64,000 bases of DNA from Metellina segmentata (lineage: Eukaryota; Arthropoda; Arachnida; Araneae; Tetragnathidae): positions 123,763,967 through 123,827,966 of the forward strand of contig OX375881.1 of assembly GCA_947359465.1 (NCBI GenBank), read 5' to 3'. The notes under the pieces are model-generated. The model was not told where the DNA came from. It ran no database searches and worked only from the letters and a program-made list of their open reading frames with translations. Position 1 is the first letter of the stretch. Every line of letters starts with the position of its first letter. Made by a program: the position numbers and the translations under genes. Shown here one piece after another: positions 1-11,091 of the stretch.

Positions 1-30
1 TGAAACTCCTGATGTTGCAGTAGTATCACA

Positions 31-322
31 GATGAAGACTCGCCAGAAGATGGAGAAGTTACAGATATTTTATCTGGTCGTCAGTTACATGTAAATACAG
101 AAACGTCACAGAAAAAACCCACAGAAAATATTTTTTAGATTTATATTCAGAGGAGAGAGGGTCTGGCAAACTCTGTTAACGAAAAAAAGTAGCAAAAAGA
201 ATCAAAAAGGCTGGTACAAATAAATTCAAAAGAAGTTGGGTTCAAGATGTGCTGCAAAAAACTACACTAGTCTTCACACTACGTGCATAAAATGTGACGT
301 AGGGCTATGTAATTTTTTTTAG
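31..322 (+). pseudogene. piggyBac transposase C-terminal remnant
   Basis: Two reading-frame pieces resemble the end of a piggyBac-type transposase. The first (31-138) reads an acidic stretch followed by L-S-G-R-Q-L, like the L-x-G-R-H-F motif that precedes the cysteine-rich tail in this family. The second (about 200-322, another frame) has Cys codons at 248, 284, 293 and 308 in a C...C-x2-C-x4-C pattern, like the zinc-binding C-terminal domain, then a stop at 320. The frame change and the stops at 136 and near 210 show it is dead. No terminal repeat or TTAA was found next to it. Family assignment rests on two short motifs, so it is tentative. Confidence 0.42.
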
Positions 323-1224
323 ACTTTCACTCAAAATAACATTGCAAATAGACCATGCAATAAAGTTAGTGATTATGTTTCATAAAAAATGTCAGTATTA
401 TTGGTAATATTATTGGTACTACCATTTGTCTTGTGCTTTCTGGATAGTAAAAATTCTTACGCTCTTCTTACTTCACTTAGGATATTTGTTTTGTATATTT
501 ACCAAAATGTGTTCTTCTATTCCATACATTTGTATTTTTGTATTAATTTCAAATCATAAACTGGTAAAAATATATTTAAACCGCTTGCGTCAATATCAAT
601 AAGAAATTGCATTACTTACAATTTGCTCCCTTGAAAGCCTAGCAGTACCATATGGTACCATGCATTTTTGAGAATATTATTGATATTTTTCAACAAAAAA
701 AGGCTTTTCCTACATAAATAGAATCCTATCAACAATATACTAGAAAGAAATTGAAATTGGAAAAAAATAATTAATTCAGGCTTTGCCGGGTTAATAAAAT
801 ACATTTGAACACTATTTGTTGTAATTTTTACTATTTGCTTCCTCTTCTTTACGACTAATTCCTTCATTATGAATTTGAATGCTGCTGGATTTATTTTTGA
901 AAATACCTCTAACAAAAGCCTTTTTAATGTACAAAATGAAAAATACAAAAGCAAAATCTGGAAAGCAGATGTAATTGATTATTCTAATGTTTTTAGGGCT
1001 TTGCAATGAAAATTCACTTTTGACGATATCCACTACGACCTTACCTGAAAAATGCTAAATACCATTCTATCAGTTCCAGTAAACAAAGTGGATGAGTTCA
1101 AACTTTCAAGTCAATAAAATTTCCTATGAAATAAGACAAGAACCAGGTTTCTAGGACGAATAGTTTCGATTTTAAGGAGCAAAAACTATAATTTTTTGCT
1201 AAAAATCGCTGTTTTTCTTAATTT
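323..1224. other. AT-rich flank, nothing recognised
   Basis: Strongly AT-rich sequence with only short incidental open frames. I see no domain, repeat or RNA gene. It is the left flank of the Gypsy element that starts at 1225. Confidence 0.5.
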
Positions 1225-1300
1225 TGTTGAGTTGCTTTTCAGTTTAAATGAATGCAACTAGAAGTTCCTGGGAAACTTTTATTTATTGGTGTCCAGTTAA

Positions 1301-1320
1301 GGTGTATGTATACACTAGAA
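1301..1320 (+). repeat. left terminal inverted repeat, transposon copy 1
   Basis: GGTGTATGTATACACTAG... pairs with the reverse complement of 4197-4216, with T/C differences at positions 3 and 7. Similarity stops after base 20. Confidence 0.88.
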
Positions 1321-1710
1321 ATAGCGAAATTCGACCAGAATGTCGATTTTTTTATTATTATTTCAAAATATTCTCCAACTTCTTAGCTTTCAAACGATAC
1401 CAAGATCTTGTACGTATTCTGAATATTTTTCTAGTTACAGGGTTTTTCGTTAGGTACTGTCACCGAAAATTCTAGTTTCGATTTCTAAACCTGAAGTAAA
1501 CAATGACTATTATCAAGAATTTTGTTTTAAATTTTATGTTTGATAAAATAATTATTGATTTTTAATATTTTATTATTTAATTTATATCGTTTGGCAACAA
1601 TATTTAACTGTAACTGTATATTTTAAGCCTGTTTATTTAGTTTATTTCTATTCTTGCCTGCTGCTGTTTACTAGATTTTTACGCGCCATTTTTGACATTT
1701 TTGAATTAAA

Positions 1711-3617
1711 ATGGGATCCAAAACACGAAAAAGTCGTTCTAAGAAGAGAAGGTTTGTCACAAACCAACATTTCAAAGAAACATCTGCTGAAAAAAACCCA
1801 GAAATCGATCAAAATAAATCGTCTGCTTCAAAGATAAAGCTGGGTAAGATTGTCGATAATGGAGCTGCAACTGATTCTCAAGGCCAATGCTTTTTTGTGG
1901 AACTGAACTCAATCAATGCCTTGTTTCACATGTTAAGTTGCCCAAACTGTACTGAACGAAAGTTGTTTCTACAGAGCAACATTTCAAAGAAAATGGGATG
2001 TTGCGTTGAATTACATCTCGCATGCCAAAACTGTGACTTTATCACTGATGCATGTACAACTTCAAAAAAACATGGTCAGTTTTTTGAAGTTAACCGACGC
2101 ATGGTGTATGCAATGAAGCAGATAGGTTGCGGCTACAGGGAAGCTAGCCATTTCATGACTGTCATGAATATGCCTCCTCCACCGAACCCCGTTGCCTACA
2201 ACATGCACACAAAAGCACTGCTTAAAGTCGTTCAGCCACTTGCAGGTGAAACGATGCGACTGGCTGCTCATCGTCTTCACCAAATCAATGGATCCCCAGA
2301 ATGCGGAGTATCTGTCGATGGAACTTGGCAGAAGCGGGGGTACTCCTCGCTAAATGGAGTAGTTTCAGCCATTTCCATTGATTCAGGAGAAGTTCTCGAC
2401 GTTGAAGTTTTGTCGAAGGACTGCATTGGATGCCGCAAGTGGAAGAAAGTAGACAAGTCTTCGGTGCAGTTTCAGCTATGGAAAGCTCAGCACAAGTGTT
2501 CAATAAACTATAGTGGATCGTCCACCAGCATGGAGCCCATCGGTGCGGGACGGATTTTTCAGCGGTCGTTCCAAACCAGAGGGCTGGAATATCTGGATTT
2601 TTACGGCGATGGAGATAGCAAGAGTTATTCTGCAGTGTGTGATCTCGAACCATATCCTGGAAAGGAGATTAAGAAAAAAGAGTGTATTGGGCACTACCAA
2701 AAAAGACTAGGGACTGCCTTAAGGAAATTGAAGAAGACAGTGAGAGGGCTAGGAGGAAAAGGCAAGCTGACAGACGCAAAGATAAACACGATGCAGAATT
2801 ATTTTGGACTTGCTCTGCGGAATAACACTGAATCTGTGCAAAAAATGTCAACTGCAATTTGGAGCACTTTTTACCATCTGAGTGCTAGAGATGATCACCC
2901 TCTACACACTAAGTGCCCAAAGGGTATTGACAGTTGGTGCTCCTACCAGCGTGCTGCAGCGAGGGGTAAAGAAAAAGAATACAAACACAAAGGAGGATTG
3001 CCGCTCACAACTTATTAAAACATATTAAGCCTATCTACTCACGACTTACAAGTCCTGAAATGCTGGAAAAGTGTCTTCACGGGCAAACACAAAACAGCAA
3101 TGAATGTTTACATTCACTAATCTGGAAGCGGTCACCAAAAACAAAATTTTCAGGTGCAAATTCATTAAAACTTTCCGTTTTTGATGCCGTTATGCATTTT
3201 AATTGCGGATTTAAGCCTATCTACTCACGACTTACAAGTCCTGAAATGCTGGAAAAGTGTCTTCACGGGCAAACACAAAACAGCAATGAATGTTTACATT
3301 CACTAATCTGGAAGCGGTCACCAAAAACAAAATTTTCAGGTGCAAATTCATTAAAACTTTCCGTTTTTGATGCCGTTATGCATTTTAATTGCGGATTTAA
3401 GCCCGAATTAGAAATTATGAGGCGGATGGGCATCAGTCCTGGACATTTCATGGTTAATGGCGTACAAAAAAAGGATAAATTAAGAATTAGCGAAAGTATA
3501 CGACAGTCTACACCATTGCAGAAACAGCGAAGGAAGTATTTGCGAGGGGCTAAAAAAAGAAAAGAGGACAAAAAAATTGAAAAAGAAGGACCAACTTACA
3601 TTTCTGGAGGGTTTTAG
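1711..3617 (+). pseudogene. Mutator-like (possibly Kolobok) DDE transposase, frameshifted
   Basis: The cut-and-paste transposase of the surrounding element. The first open part (1711-3018, 435 codons) has a basic N-terminus (nuclear-localisation-like), a zinc-ribbon-like CPxC...CxxC (Cys 77, 80, 105, 108), the block S-V-D-G-T-W-Q-K-R-G with Asp 203, and G-D-G-D-S-K with Asp 300/302. The frame then shifts near 3000-3018; the rest continues in another frame to 3617 and holds the N-S-N-E-C-L-H block, whose Glu is the likely third acidic residue, and the end Y-I-S-G-G-F-stop. A 62-codon block is duplicated in tandem (3025-3396), doubling the glutamate motif. The same blocks occur in the second copy at 56678-58390. 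The acidic triad is inferred from conservation between the two copies. Confidence 0.82.
3025..3396 (+). repeat. 186-bp in-frame tandem duplication inside the transposase
   Basis: Two consecutive 186-bp units (3025-3210, 3211-3396), each starting TTAAGCCTATC; the first bases of a third copy start at 3397. By eye the units are identical. 186 is 62 codons, so the frame is kept; the unit covers the region around the presumed catalytic Glu. Confidence 0.95.
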
Positions 3618-4196
3618 CTATAGATAGGTAATATTTTTTATCAAGTTTATTACAATATCATTTTGAAAACATGTTTCCAAAACTTTAAACTCAATTTCTG
3701 AAGAACTGTGTTTTTGCAATAGGATGCTTGGTTCCTTTCGTGATAACTCCACAATGAAATCACCTATTATAATTATTTTTATATCAATATGATCTATATA
3801 ATACAGTGGATGTTTTGTGCCTCAATCAGAGTATTTAGTCAAGAAATGAATTTTTAATTGATTTTTAAATGTTGAAATTTCTGAAAAAATATGATTTTTT
3901 TACACTTTTTTGGTTAAAAAATTGTAAAAAAAAAACTATTTCTTCTAGAAACTTTATGGAGGCTCAAAACATGAAGAATAGTGTTACGAACAATTTCCAA
4001 CAGGAATCGTCCTTCTGAACAAATTAGAATTTGAGATATCACGTAACAAAAAACATGCTAATTAGCTATTATATCTTAATTAGACAATTAATTATTTGCA
4101 CAATCTGATTTTTTTTTACAGAAATTATTTTAAGAACACACCAATCACCTGTGGTAAAAAAACTGGATTTTTTAAGTCAATATTAAAAAAAAAATC
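3618..4196. other. 3' non-coding part of transposon copy 1
   Basis: AT-rich, with poly-A and poly-T runs and no credible coding frame, between the transposase stop and the right terminal repeat. Confidence 0.6.
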
Positions 4197-4216
4197 TTCT
4201 AGTGTATACGTACGCC
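4197..4216 (-). repeat. right terminal inverted repeat, transposon copy 1
   Basis: Reverse complement of the left repeat with two mismatches; directly followed by TTAA (4217-4220). Confidence 0.88.
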
Positions 4217-4598
4217 TTAAACAAGCAAAATCAGCTTTACCTGGGGAACCGCTGGATCATGACAAGAGACCGAGACTTTCCGTCAGATGAAGAGGGGATG
4301 TATTCGCCGAGAACTTATGGACATCAGTCGTCAGAGCTGGGCATCAATGGTGTATAGCATCCGGAGATGTCGTTCGGGTCTCCCTTGCCTTTCAGGAACA
4401 GCTCAGTCCGGTCCGCTCCCCTTCGTCGTCTCCCATCGTCTCCTCCTTCTTAGGCAAGCCAGAAAGGGGTCGAAGCACCCCCTTCTCGTTAGGACAAGAG
4501 CTTCGTTTCACCTCGGCTCTCGCCAATCCAGCGGGAATCCCCAAGTTCCGCACATACATAGGAGGAAGTGAGGGCCATCGGAAATCGTAACATAACAT

Positions 4599-5029
4599 AA
4601 AAATAACCCTTCTACGAAGAAAAATTTCACAGAATTTTTTTTTTTACATGTAACACAACATTTGAATGATTGTGAAAGATGTCCAGCCTTAAATTTTAAA
4701 AAAAAGTCACTTCTTTTGATGTGTTTAAATTGCCTACATTGGCAACTGTTGATCTTCGATAAATCACATTTTTCAAGCAACGAAAATGTCTTTGAAATTA
4801 ATCTTTCCCAACGTCTATCGTACTTATGTTATCATATTTGAATTTTTACCGAAAAAGCACTTATACTATACAGTTGAAACACACAAATGTACCTATATAC
4901 AAACATTAAACCTTCTTGACTATATATCATAAAAAAACCACTCAATATAAAGAATTACTAGTTACATAAGAGCTCTCATTGCATAAGAGTTACATAGAGA
5001 TAACGAAAATATCATAACTATATTTTGGC
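4599..5029 (-). other. Gypsy 3' non-coding region
   Basis: AT-rich sequence between the end of pol (5030) and the 3' LTR. No envelope-like frame is visible, and the bases next to the LTR do not form a clear polypurine tract on the minus strand. Confidence 0.5.
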
Positions 5030-8000
5030 TTAATCTCCGACCACAAACCCACTCCTCCTAGGACGGAGATTATATCGTTCTCTTCTTGCTTCCTGCTGGG
5101 CGGGCAGAGAATTTTGAGGACATTCCAAAGCAGGAAACTGATCGTTATCCGTTAGAGGGATCTCCTGGTCAGGAACAAACCACTGCTTCACCCCTGTTCG
5201 TCCTTGGAATGCTTCTTCCTCCAAAGGGAAGTTGTCTTGACACACTCGCTCTTCAGTATCACCCCCTTCAGGTTTCCATGAGGATGACAAACCGACTTCG
5301 TACTCAGGAAAACTTTTCCTTTCGACCACTTTTGAGAGTCTATCAACATGAACAATCTGATTTTTTCCTGGTTGGTCAACCGGACATATTTGAAAATTTA
5401 CGGGGGATACCTTCTTTAGGATCCTGTACGGACCTCTATTTGGTTTTGATAATTTTCTTGATAATCCTTGTTTTAGTGAAGGATTATAAAGAAAAACAAA
5501 ATCCCCTACATTTATTTCCTTGTTTACAGCTACTTTTTCTCTATTTATCTCCTTACTCTCAGCTGCAGCAAGTAACTTCTTTCGCACTTTAGAAAATACC
5601 GTATTCAGACGACCTAATAATGAAATTGAGTAATCTTCTGTTTCCAAATAGGATCGAGGAGGAGGATTTAACAGAAATTGATAGGGGAGCCTGAATTCAC
5701 GCCCATAATTCAGAAACGCTGGAGTTTCCATAGTACTAGAGTGGACAGTACTTCTGTAGGCCAAAAGTGCAAATTCCAGACACCTATCCCAGTCATTGTG
5801 ATTTTCATTAACAACATGAGAGAGTGCATTCGCCAATGTTGAATGCCAACGTTTTAAGACGCCATCGGACTGAGGGTGAAAAGCTGTAGTCGTATGTTTT
5901 TGAATACCCAACATTTGATAAAATTTAATTATAGCCTCGCTAATAAAATTGGATCCTCTATCTTACACCAAATGTTCGGGGCAACCAAATCCGGCTACAA
6001 ACTGCAATAATACCCTAGATACGTCCTCACTTCGGATAGATCTTACGGGATATGCTTCGCACCATCGTGTGAAGTAATCGGTCATAGTTACAATATATTT
6101 ATTGCCATCCATTGAAACTGGAAAAGGTCCCAAAATATCTATTGCAACTCTTTGATAGAGGAATTCTGGAAGTGGCATTCTTTGAAGAGGAGCCAGCTTT
6201 TTTGGCTAACGTGCTCGCTTCTGTAAACACTTTTTGCAAGATTGAATCCAATTCCGTACATCTGAGAATATCCCAGGCCAGTAATAATTTCTCCTGATTC
6301 GGATTAAGGTCTTTTGTAATCCTTGGTGACATCCCATTGGCGAATCATGCAATTGACGAAGTATTTCAGGCACAATAATAGCTGGAACTACCAATTTTGC
6401 AATATTTTCTCTATCCCAATCCCTCGCTACTCTATATTTGCACTTCAAAATTTCATCTTTTACAAAAAATCTTAGAAATTGAGTTAATTTCCCTTTTATT
6501 ACGTAATACATTTCTAATGCTTTGACACTTTAAATCCCTTTCTTGATGTTGTACTATATCGTTCTGTAAGCGACTTAGCAAGGAAAATTCCGTAAGCTGT
6601 TTATTTACCTTTTCACCCATCAGCAACTGATGATCACGATCAATTTTTGTATTAACGGGTGGGTAGGCCACTCCTCATGATAAAAAAATCTGCCACCTTG
6701 TTGCATTTACCTGCTATAAATTTTATTTCAAAGTCAAAATGGGAAAGAGCCATCATCCATCTCGCTATGCGGTTCATTGGATCACGCAGCTTCAGAACGT
6801 GAGTCAACGTGGCGTGATCAAAGAAAATTTGAAATTTTCTTCCAATTAAGTAATGTTTAAAGTAACCAGTTGCAAAAACTATGGCCAAAACTTCACGCTC
6901 GGTAGTTGAATACCTCGTTTCAGCGTCTTAAAGTTTCCTGCTGGCAAAAGCCACTGGTCTAGGAAAACTGTTTTCATCTAATTGGGTCAAAACACATCCC
7001 AGTGCTTCTTGTGAAACATCCGTGTATAAATAAAATTCTTTACTCATATCTGGTAACGAAAAACAAGGGAATCTTGTTAGGCTCGATTTTAAATCCTCAA
7101 AATCCCTTTGAGCCTCAATGTCCCAACCAAACTTTTCTTTTTCTTTTGTAAGCTTCGTCAAATTTAAAGAGCGTAGAGTAAAATTCGGAATGAATTTTCT
7201 GTAATAATTAATGCAGCCTAAAAAACTGCGCACGTCCTTCCTACTCTGAGGTATCCTAGCGTTTTCTAGGGCTTCAACATTTTTTGGGTCAGGCTTGACC
7301 TCTCCTTTTTCAATTAAAAACCGTAAGTACCTGATCGCTTGTTACATAAACACACATTTTGAAGGTTTTAGCTTTAAATTGAATTTTCTTAAACGATCGA
7401 AAACTAACTCAAGTTTACTCCAGTGAGATTCAACATTCTTTGAGGATAATTTGATATCATCAATATAGCAAGAAATATTTAACGGCTGTAAACCGGACAA
7501 TACAATAGACATTAATCTTTGAAAAGAAGGAGCACTGGTTGACAGACCAAAGGGTGTCCTAGTGAATTCGAAAAGGCCTCTGTGAGTGATGACCGCAGTT
7601 TTGGGAATGTCTTCAGGATGAATAGTTTGTTGAAAAAAATCGCTTATTAAATCAAGGCTTGAAAAATATTTAGCCCCAGCCAAAGAATCAATAGCTTCAT
7701 TAATGTTGGTTATTGGATATGAATCGGGTATAATTTTAGCATTCAGAGCTCTGAAATCCGTCACAAATCTAAATTCTCCAGATGCTTTCTTTACCAGAAG
7801 TACGGGAGCAGCAAAAGAGGAGGATGATTCCTGCAAAATCCCGGCTTCTAGTAGCACGTTTATTTGTCTATCCATTTCATCTCGCAGATTGTATGGAACA
7901 CGGTAGGCCTTCTTTATTACCGGCACCTAATCTGATAAATTGATCTTGTGTGGCAGGGCGCTTCAATCTCCCAAATCCAATATCGATCTGGCAAAAACAT

Positions 8001-8870
8001 CCCTATTGTCTCTCAAAAAACTAATTAATTTGTGCCTAATGCCGTCTTTAATGTAATCAAAATTAAAGTTTGCTTCCCACTCTAAATCAACTTCGTCACA
8101 AGCTCCCCAATTTATATTTTCCAAGTCCTCTTGAAAATAATTTACCTCTTCCAAGGGTTTTGTAGGGGCTCAAGGTGTGCCAACTTTAATCCCTTATTTA
8201 AATTTAAATTTTGGTTAGAAGTGTTTAAAACCATGATCGGGATATTGATTCTGCTGTTACTCCAATGAATAGAACGACAAATCGCAATATTCTTAAGTTT
8301 TATCGATTCGGCCAAAAACATTTCAGACGCAATCTCTCCCCTTACATTAGCCTGCACAACTTTCTGACTGAAAGGAGGAATTGTTTCTTTCTTATTTAGG
8401 TACGCGAAAGGTTTGGAAGAAGAATTACAAATTCTCATCTGGTCATTTTGTTCCGCGGATGTTACGCTATGGATCGAAGAGCCTTTATTTGCATCCCTCC
8501 GTTTAGTTTCATTATCCATACAGTGGTCAATCGACCATTTAATTACAAATTTATCACAGCTAACAGTTTTATCCTGAAAGTTTAGGTTGCAATTTTGATT
8601 TACCAAGAAGGAATTTCCTAAAATTACCTGAAAATTCGGTGAAATATTATCATTGGTTATGAAAAATTCCTCTTTAAATTCGTGGCCTTCAATATCTACA
8701 GATAAATATGTTTTGTGCTTAATGCTCAAATCAGAATCCCTAATCGTTCGCAAGGAAACGTTACAATTTTCCTCCAACGTCATACCTTTCGATATAGCAT
8801 TCCTGTGAATTATATTGAGCGGTGCTCCCGAATCCAACAATGCTTTTACCACCTTACCCCTATAATGCAT
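5030..8870 (-). pseudogene. Gypsy pol: protease, RT, RNase H, integrase (broken)
   Basis: Read right to left. The aspartic protease has L-L-D-S-G-A near 8830. RT (7926-7342) has the S-L-D-L block near 7650 and Y-I-D-D at 7456-7467. RNase H pieces lie at 7233-6928 and 6888-6652. The integrase has an H2C2 zinc finger (near 6370-6215), A-I-D-I-L-G-P-F for the first Asp (near 6140), D-R-G-S-N-F for the second (near 5950), and a GPY/F-like end (near 5450). Stops in frame lie at 7963, 7342, 6928, 6206 and 5963, with frameshifts near 6670 and 6490. The usual catalytic Glu of the integrase is a Lys codon (AAA on the minus strand, 5852-5854) within Q-S-D-G-V-L-K-R-W-H. No envelope gene follows. Confidence 0.85.
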
Positions 8871-8976
8871 TTTATGATTGGCAAATTCGTTGTCCTTCCC
8901 TCCATCGCATAATTTCTTTCCACCTGCACCTTGGGTTCAATCTGATCAACTACAGGTGTGCTGATCGGACCCCCTT

Positions 8977-9998
8977 TTAGTTTAAAGACTCATTGTAATT
9001 TCTTGCGTGAAAGGAATTTCCTCCATTAGTTTCCCTCCCTTGTTGTCTCTGATTTGGTCGCGTATTATTATTGTTTTGTCTCCTAGGTCTCTCTCTGCAA
9101 AATCGTGCTATATGTCTCTTTTTTCCGCAATTAAAACATTTGACATCTGTTTGATTGTTCCGTCCTCCCAATTGAAACCTATGAGGGACATTCTCAGTGC
9201 CTATGGATTCACCTCGTTCTGCGAACTTTTGAACTTGCTCTGCAAGTATTGAGCAAGTGTCGGCCATAGATTTGTTTGCAAGCCTCAACTCATTCAACTC
9301 CGCGTCCCGCCTTACCGCAGCAAACATTTGCTCTTACTCCAACACATGATTATCCCCTTTACAATATCTCAAAGCCCGCTCCTCGGCTAACGCAAACTGC
9401 TTAATTTCCTCTATTGTACAAGTATTCCTTGCAACGACGCCCCTCCTAATTTGTGGATATAAGTTTGCCAATAGAACGGCTTTCAACATCTTATTCCTAT
9501 AGGCCTCCTCCATCTCGTTTGAAAGCTCCCCAGAACAAGAAGCTTTGTATGACAATGCAGAGGCTTTCGAGAAGAACTTGGCTACAGTCATATCCGAGAG
9601 TTGACGAAACTCCAACAATTCTCGAATGGAGCTGGAGGTATCGGTTTTTATTTCGAATCGCTCCAGAAATGCATATTTTAACTCCTCAAACCCCTTGATA
9701 CTGTAACGGATGTCCCTAAAATATGCCGCAGCTTCTCCCCCCAACTTACATTTACAGGCAAAGTACAATTCGTCCTGCGACCAATTCGCAAATTTAGCTA
9801 CCTCCTCGATCCTTTCGAAAAATTCTCGCACATCATACGATCCACTTTGCCCCATGAACGTGGCTATAAACCCCAGACTCTCGGGGGAAAAACTGTTGGG
9901 GTAAAAAGTTCCCCTCGCGCCTACCTCCGAACGCAATTGAGGAGACCCCGCAGCGTCGGGGACAACTCCTCAGTCACGCCATTTTCAGGACTCGTCAT
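8977..9998 (-). pseudogene. Gypsy gag with CCHC zinc knuckle
   Basis: The long frame 9936-9334 (200 codons) reads a helical capsid-type region (F-F-E-R-I-E-E-V-A-K-F-A, W-S-Q-D-E-L) typical of invertebrate Gypsy gag. After one stop the frame continues 9327-8977 with a nucleocapsid knuckle C-F-N-C-G-K-K-R-H-I-A-R-F-C (near 9146-9102) and a basic, Asn-rich tail. The probable start is the ATG at 9998 on the minus strand, in a different frame from the main body, so a small indel lies near 9945. Gag packages the RNA; this copy is not intact. Confidence 0.75.
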
Positions 9999-10437
9999 AA
10001 CGAGTATAACTATTTAAAAATGTCTTTGCTCCTTTTATACAAACAATTTACACCAGCCTAACAGCATGCACTTGTGTACAATATAAACCTTCTATCACTA
10101 TATACAAGAATACATTTCATCCACTTTATAATACCCATCAGCAACAAGCATACATATACTATAATGAAAACAATATAATTTAATACTTTCGAACACAATG
10201 CACACATACATCAATAACCTTATCTAGAAAAGTAATATCAATACATATAAGGGAATGCACATTAATTCATAAACTGATCTACGTAAGTAACATCTATACA
10301 CCAAAACATACGGCTGGACATCCACTTAATTTGATCATTCGGCATTTAAACCTGTATTAAAATATTTTAAATCTAAATACGTTCGAAACGTTATGTCCAT
10401 GAAGACTCATCTATTCCGCAATAACCGATTTGGTGGG
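9999..10437 (-). other. Gypsy untranslated leader
   Basis: AT-rich non-coding sequence between the 5' LTR/primer site and the gag start. No structured element was recognised. Confidence 0.6.
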
Positions 10438-10449
10438 GTCACGGCACCA
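10438..10449 (-). promoter_or_regulatory. primer-binding site complementary to tRNA-His
   Basis: On the minus strand TGGTGCCGTGAC lies one base after the 5' LTR. It is complementary to the 3' end of animal tRNA-His (...GTCACGGCA plus CCA), the likely primer for minus-strand DNA synthesis. The match to tRNA-His is from general knowledge of that tRNA, not from a search. Confidence 0.8.
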
Positions 10450-10450
10450 T

Positions 10451-10900
10451 TGTAAAGTTGCTTTTCAGTTTAAATTAATGCAACTAGTTTTTGGGAAATT
10501 TTTCTTTATTGGTGTCCAGTTAAACAGGCAAAATCAGCTTTACCTGGGGAACCGCTGGATCATGACAAGAGACCGAGACTTTCAGTCAGATGAAGAGGGG
10601 ATGTATTCGCCGAGAACTTATGGACATCAGTCGTCAGAGCTGGGCATCACTGGTATATAGCATCCGGAGAAGTCGTTCGGGTCGCCCTTGCCTTTCAGGA
10701 ACAGCTCAGTCCGGTCCGCTCCCCTTCGTCGTCTCCCATCGTCTCCTCCTTCTTAGGCAAGCCAGAAAGGGGTCGAAGCACCCCCTTCTCGTTAGGACAA
10801 GAGCTTCGTTTCACCTCGGCTCTCGCCAATCCAGCGGGAATCCACAAGTTCCGCACATACATAGGAGGAAGTGAGGGCCATCGGAAATTGTAACATAACA
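10451..10900 (-). repeat. 5' LTR of the Gypsy element (uninterrupted)
   Basis: 450 bp, TGT...ACA, matching the split left LTR. It contains a single TTAA (near 10522) at the spot where the left LTR carries the DNA transposon. A ~94-codon open frame occurs in both LTRs but is antisense to the element and is not taken as a gene. Confidence 0.88.
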
Positions 10901-11062
10901 ACTCTATACTCAATGAGGCACGGGTTAATATTATCAGATTGAGCTGAAATTCTGCCAATCACAGTTTCTAGCCTATTGGCAAATTTTAGGGGGGTGCCAT
11001 GGAAGATTGGGAGAAAAAAATTTCCCCATAAACCTTGTGACCACCCTAAGGCTACACCATGC
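10901..11062. other. spacer between Gypsy and Tc1 elements
   Basis: 160 bp of unassigned sequence; nothing recognised. Confidence 0.5.
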
Positions 11063-11064
11063 TA

Positions 11065-11091
11065 TGCGCATGTCCATAAAGTAAGGATAAT
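11065..11091 (+). repeat. Tc1 terminal inverted repeat, left
   Basis: Pairs with the reverse complement of 14098-14124; the inner 23 bases match with one difference, the outer four do not. Confidence 0.72.

Larger units (their letters stand above)
1301..4216 (+). mobile_element. TTAA-flanked DNA transposon, DGTW/Mutator-like transposase, copy 1
   Basis: A 2916-bp element with terminal inverted repeats of 20 bp (1301-1320 and 4197-4216, two mismatches, outer end GG). It is flanked by TTAA at 1297-1300 and 4217-4220. The other LTR of the host Gypsy keeps the uninterrupted sequence with one TTAA (near 10522), so element ends and the 4-bp duplication are certain. It encodes the broken transposase at 1711-3617. 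TTAA duplication is known for Kolobok and piggyBac; the protein is not piggyBac-like, and Mutator-type elements normally duplicate 8-11 bp, so a Kolobok-like assignment is my inference. Confidence 0.88.
1225..4598 (-). repeat. 3' LTR of the Gypsy element, split by a DNA transposon
   Basis: Segments 1225-1300 and 4217-4598 together match the right LTR (10451-10900) almost throughout, giving an LTR of about 454 bp that starts TGT and ends ACA. By eye about nine substitutions separate the two LTRs over the 380 bases right of the insertion; the outer 75 bases differ more. The break falls at TTAA (1297-1300 and 4217-4220), whereas the right LTR has a single TTAA at the same point. Confidence 0.85.
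1225..10900 (-). mobile_element. Ty3/Gypsy LTR retrotransposon with tRNA-His primer site (degenerate)
   Basis: Direct repeats at 1225-4598 (interrupted) and 10451-10900 bracket minus-strand gag, protease, RT, RNase H and integrase remnants. The order gag - PR - RT - RH - IN and the GPY/F-like C-terminus of the integrase are those of Ty3/Gypsy. Multiple stops and frameshifts plus a lost integrase glutamate show it cannot move by itself. The bases next to the outer LTR ends (AATTT left, ACTCT right) do not match, so there is no target-site duplication; this suggests inter-element recombination, an edge mutation or a boundary error. About 2.9 kb of the span is a later DNA transposon inserted in the left LTR. 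Confidence 0.85.

Noticed and set aside
1297..4220. piggyBac as the source of the TTAA duplication
   Set aside because: The encoded protein has DGTW/GDSK/NxNExxH blocks and lacks piggyBac motifs; the piggyBac fossil at 31-322 is outside the element.
4287..4571. A ~94-codon open frame present in both Gypsy LTRs (also 10590-10874)
   Set aside because: It is antisense to the element, lies wholly in LTR sequence, and its conservation is explained by LTR duplication.
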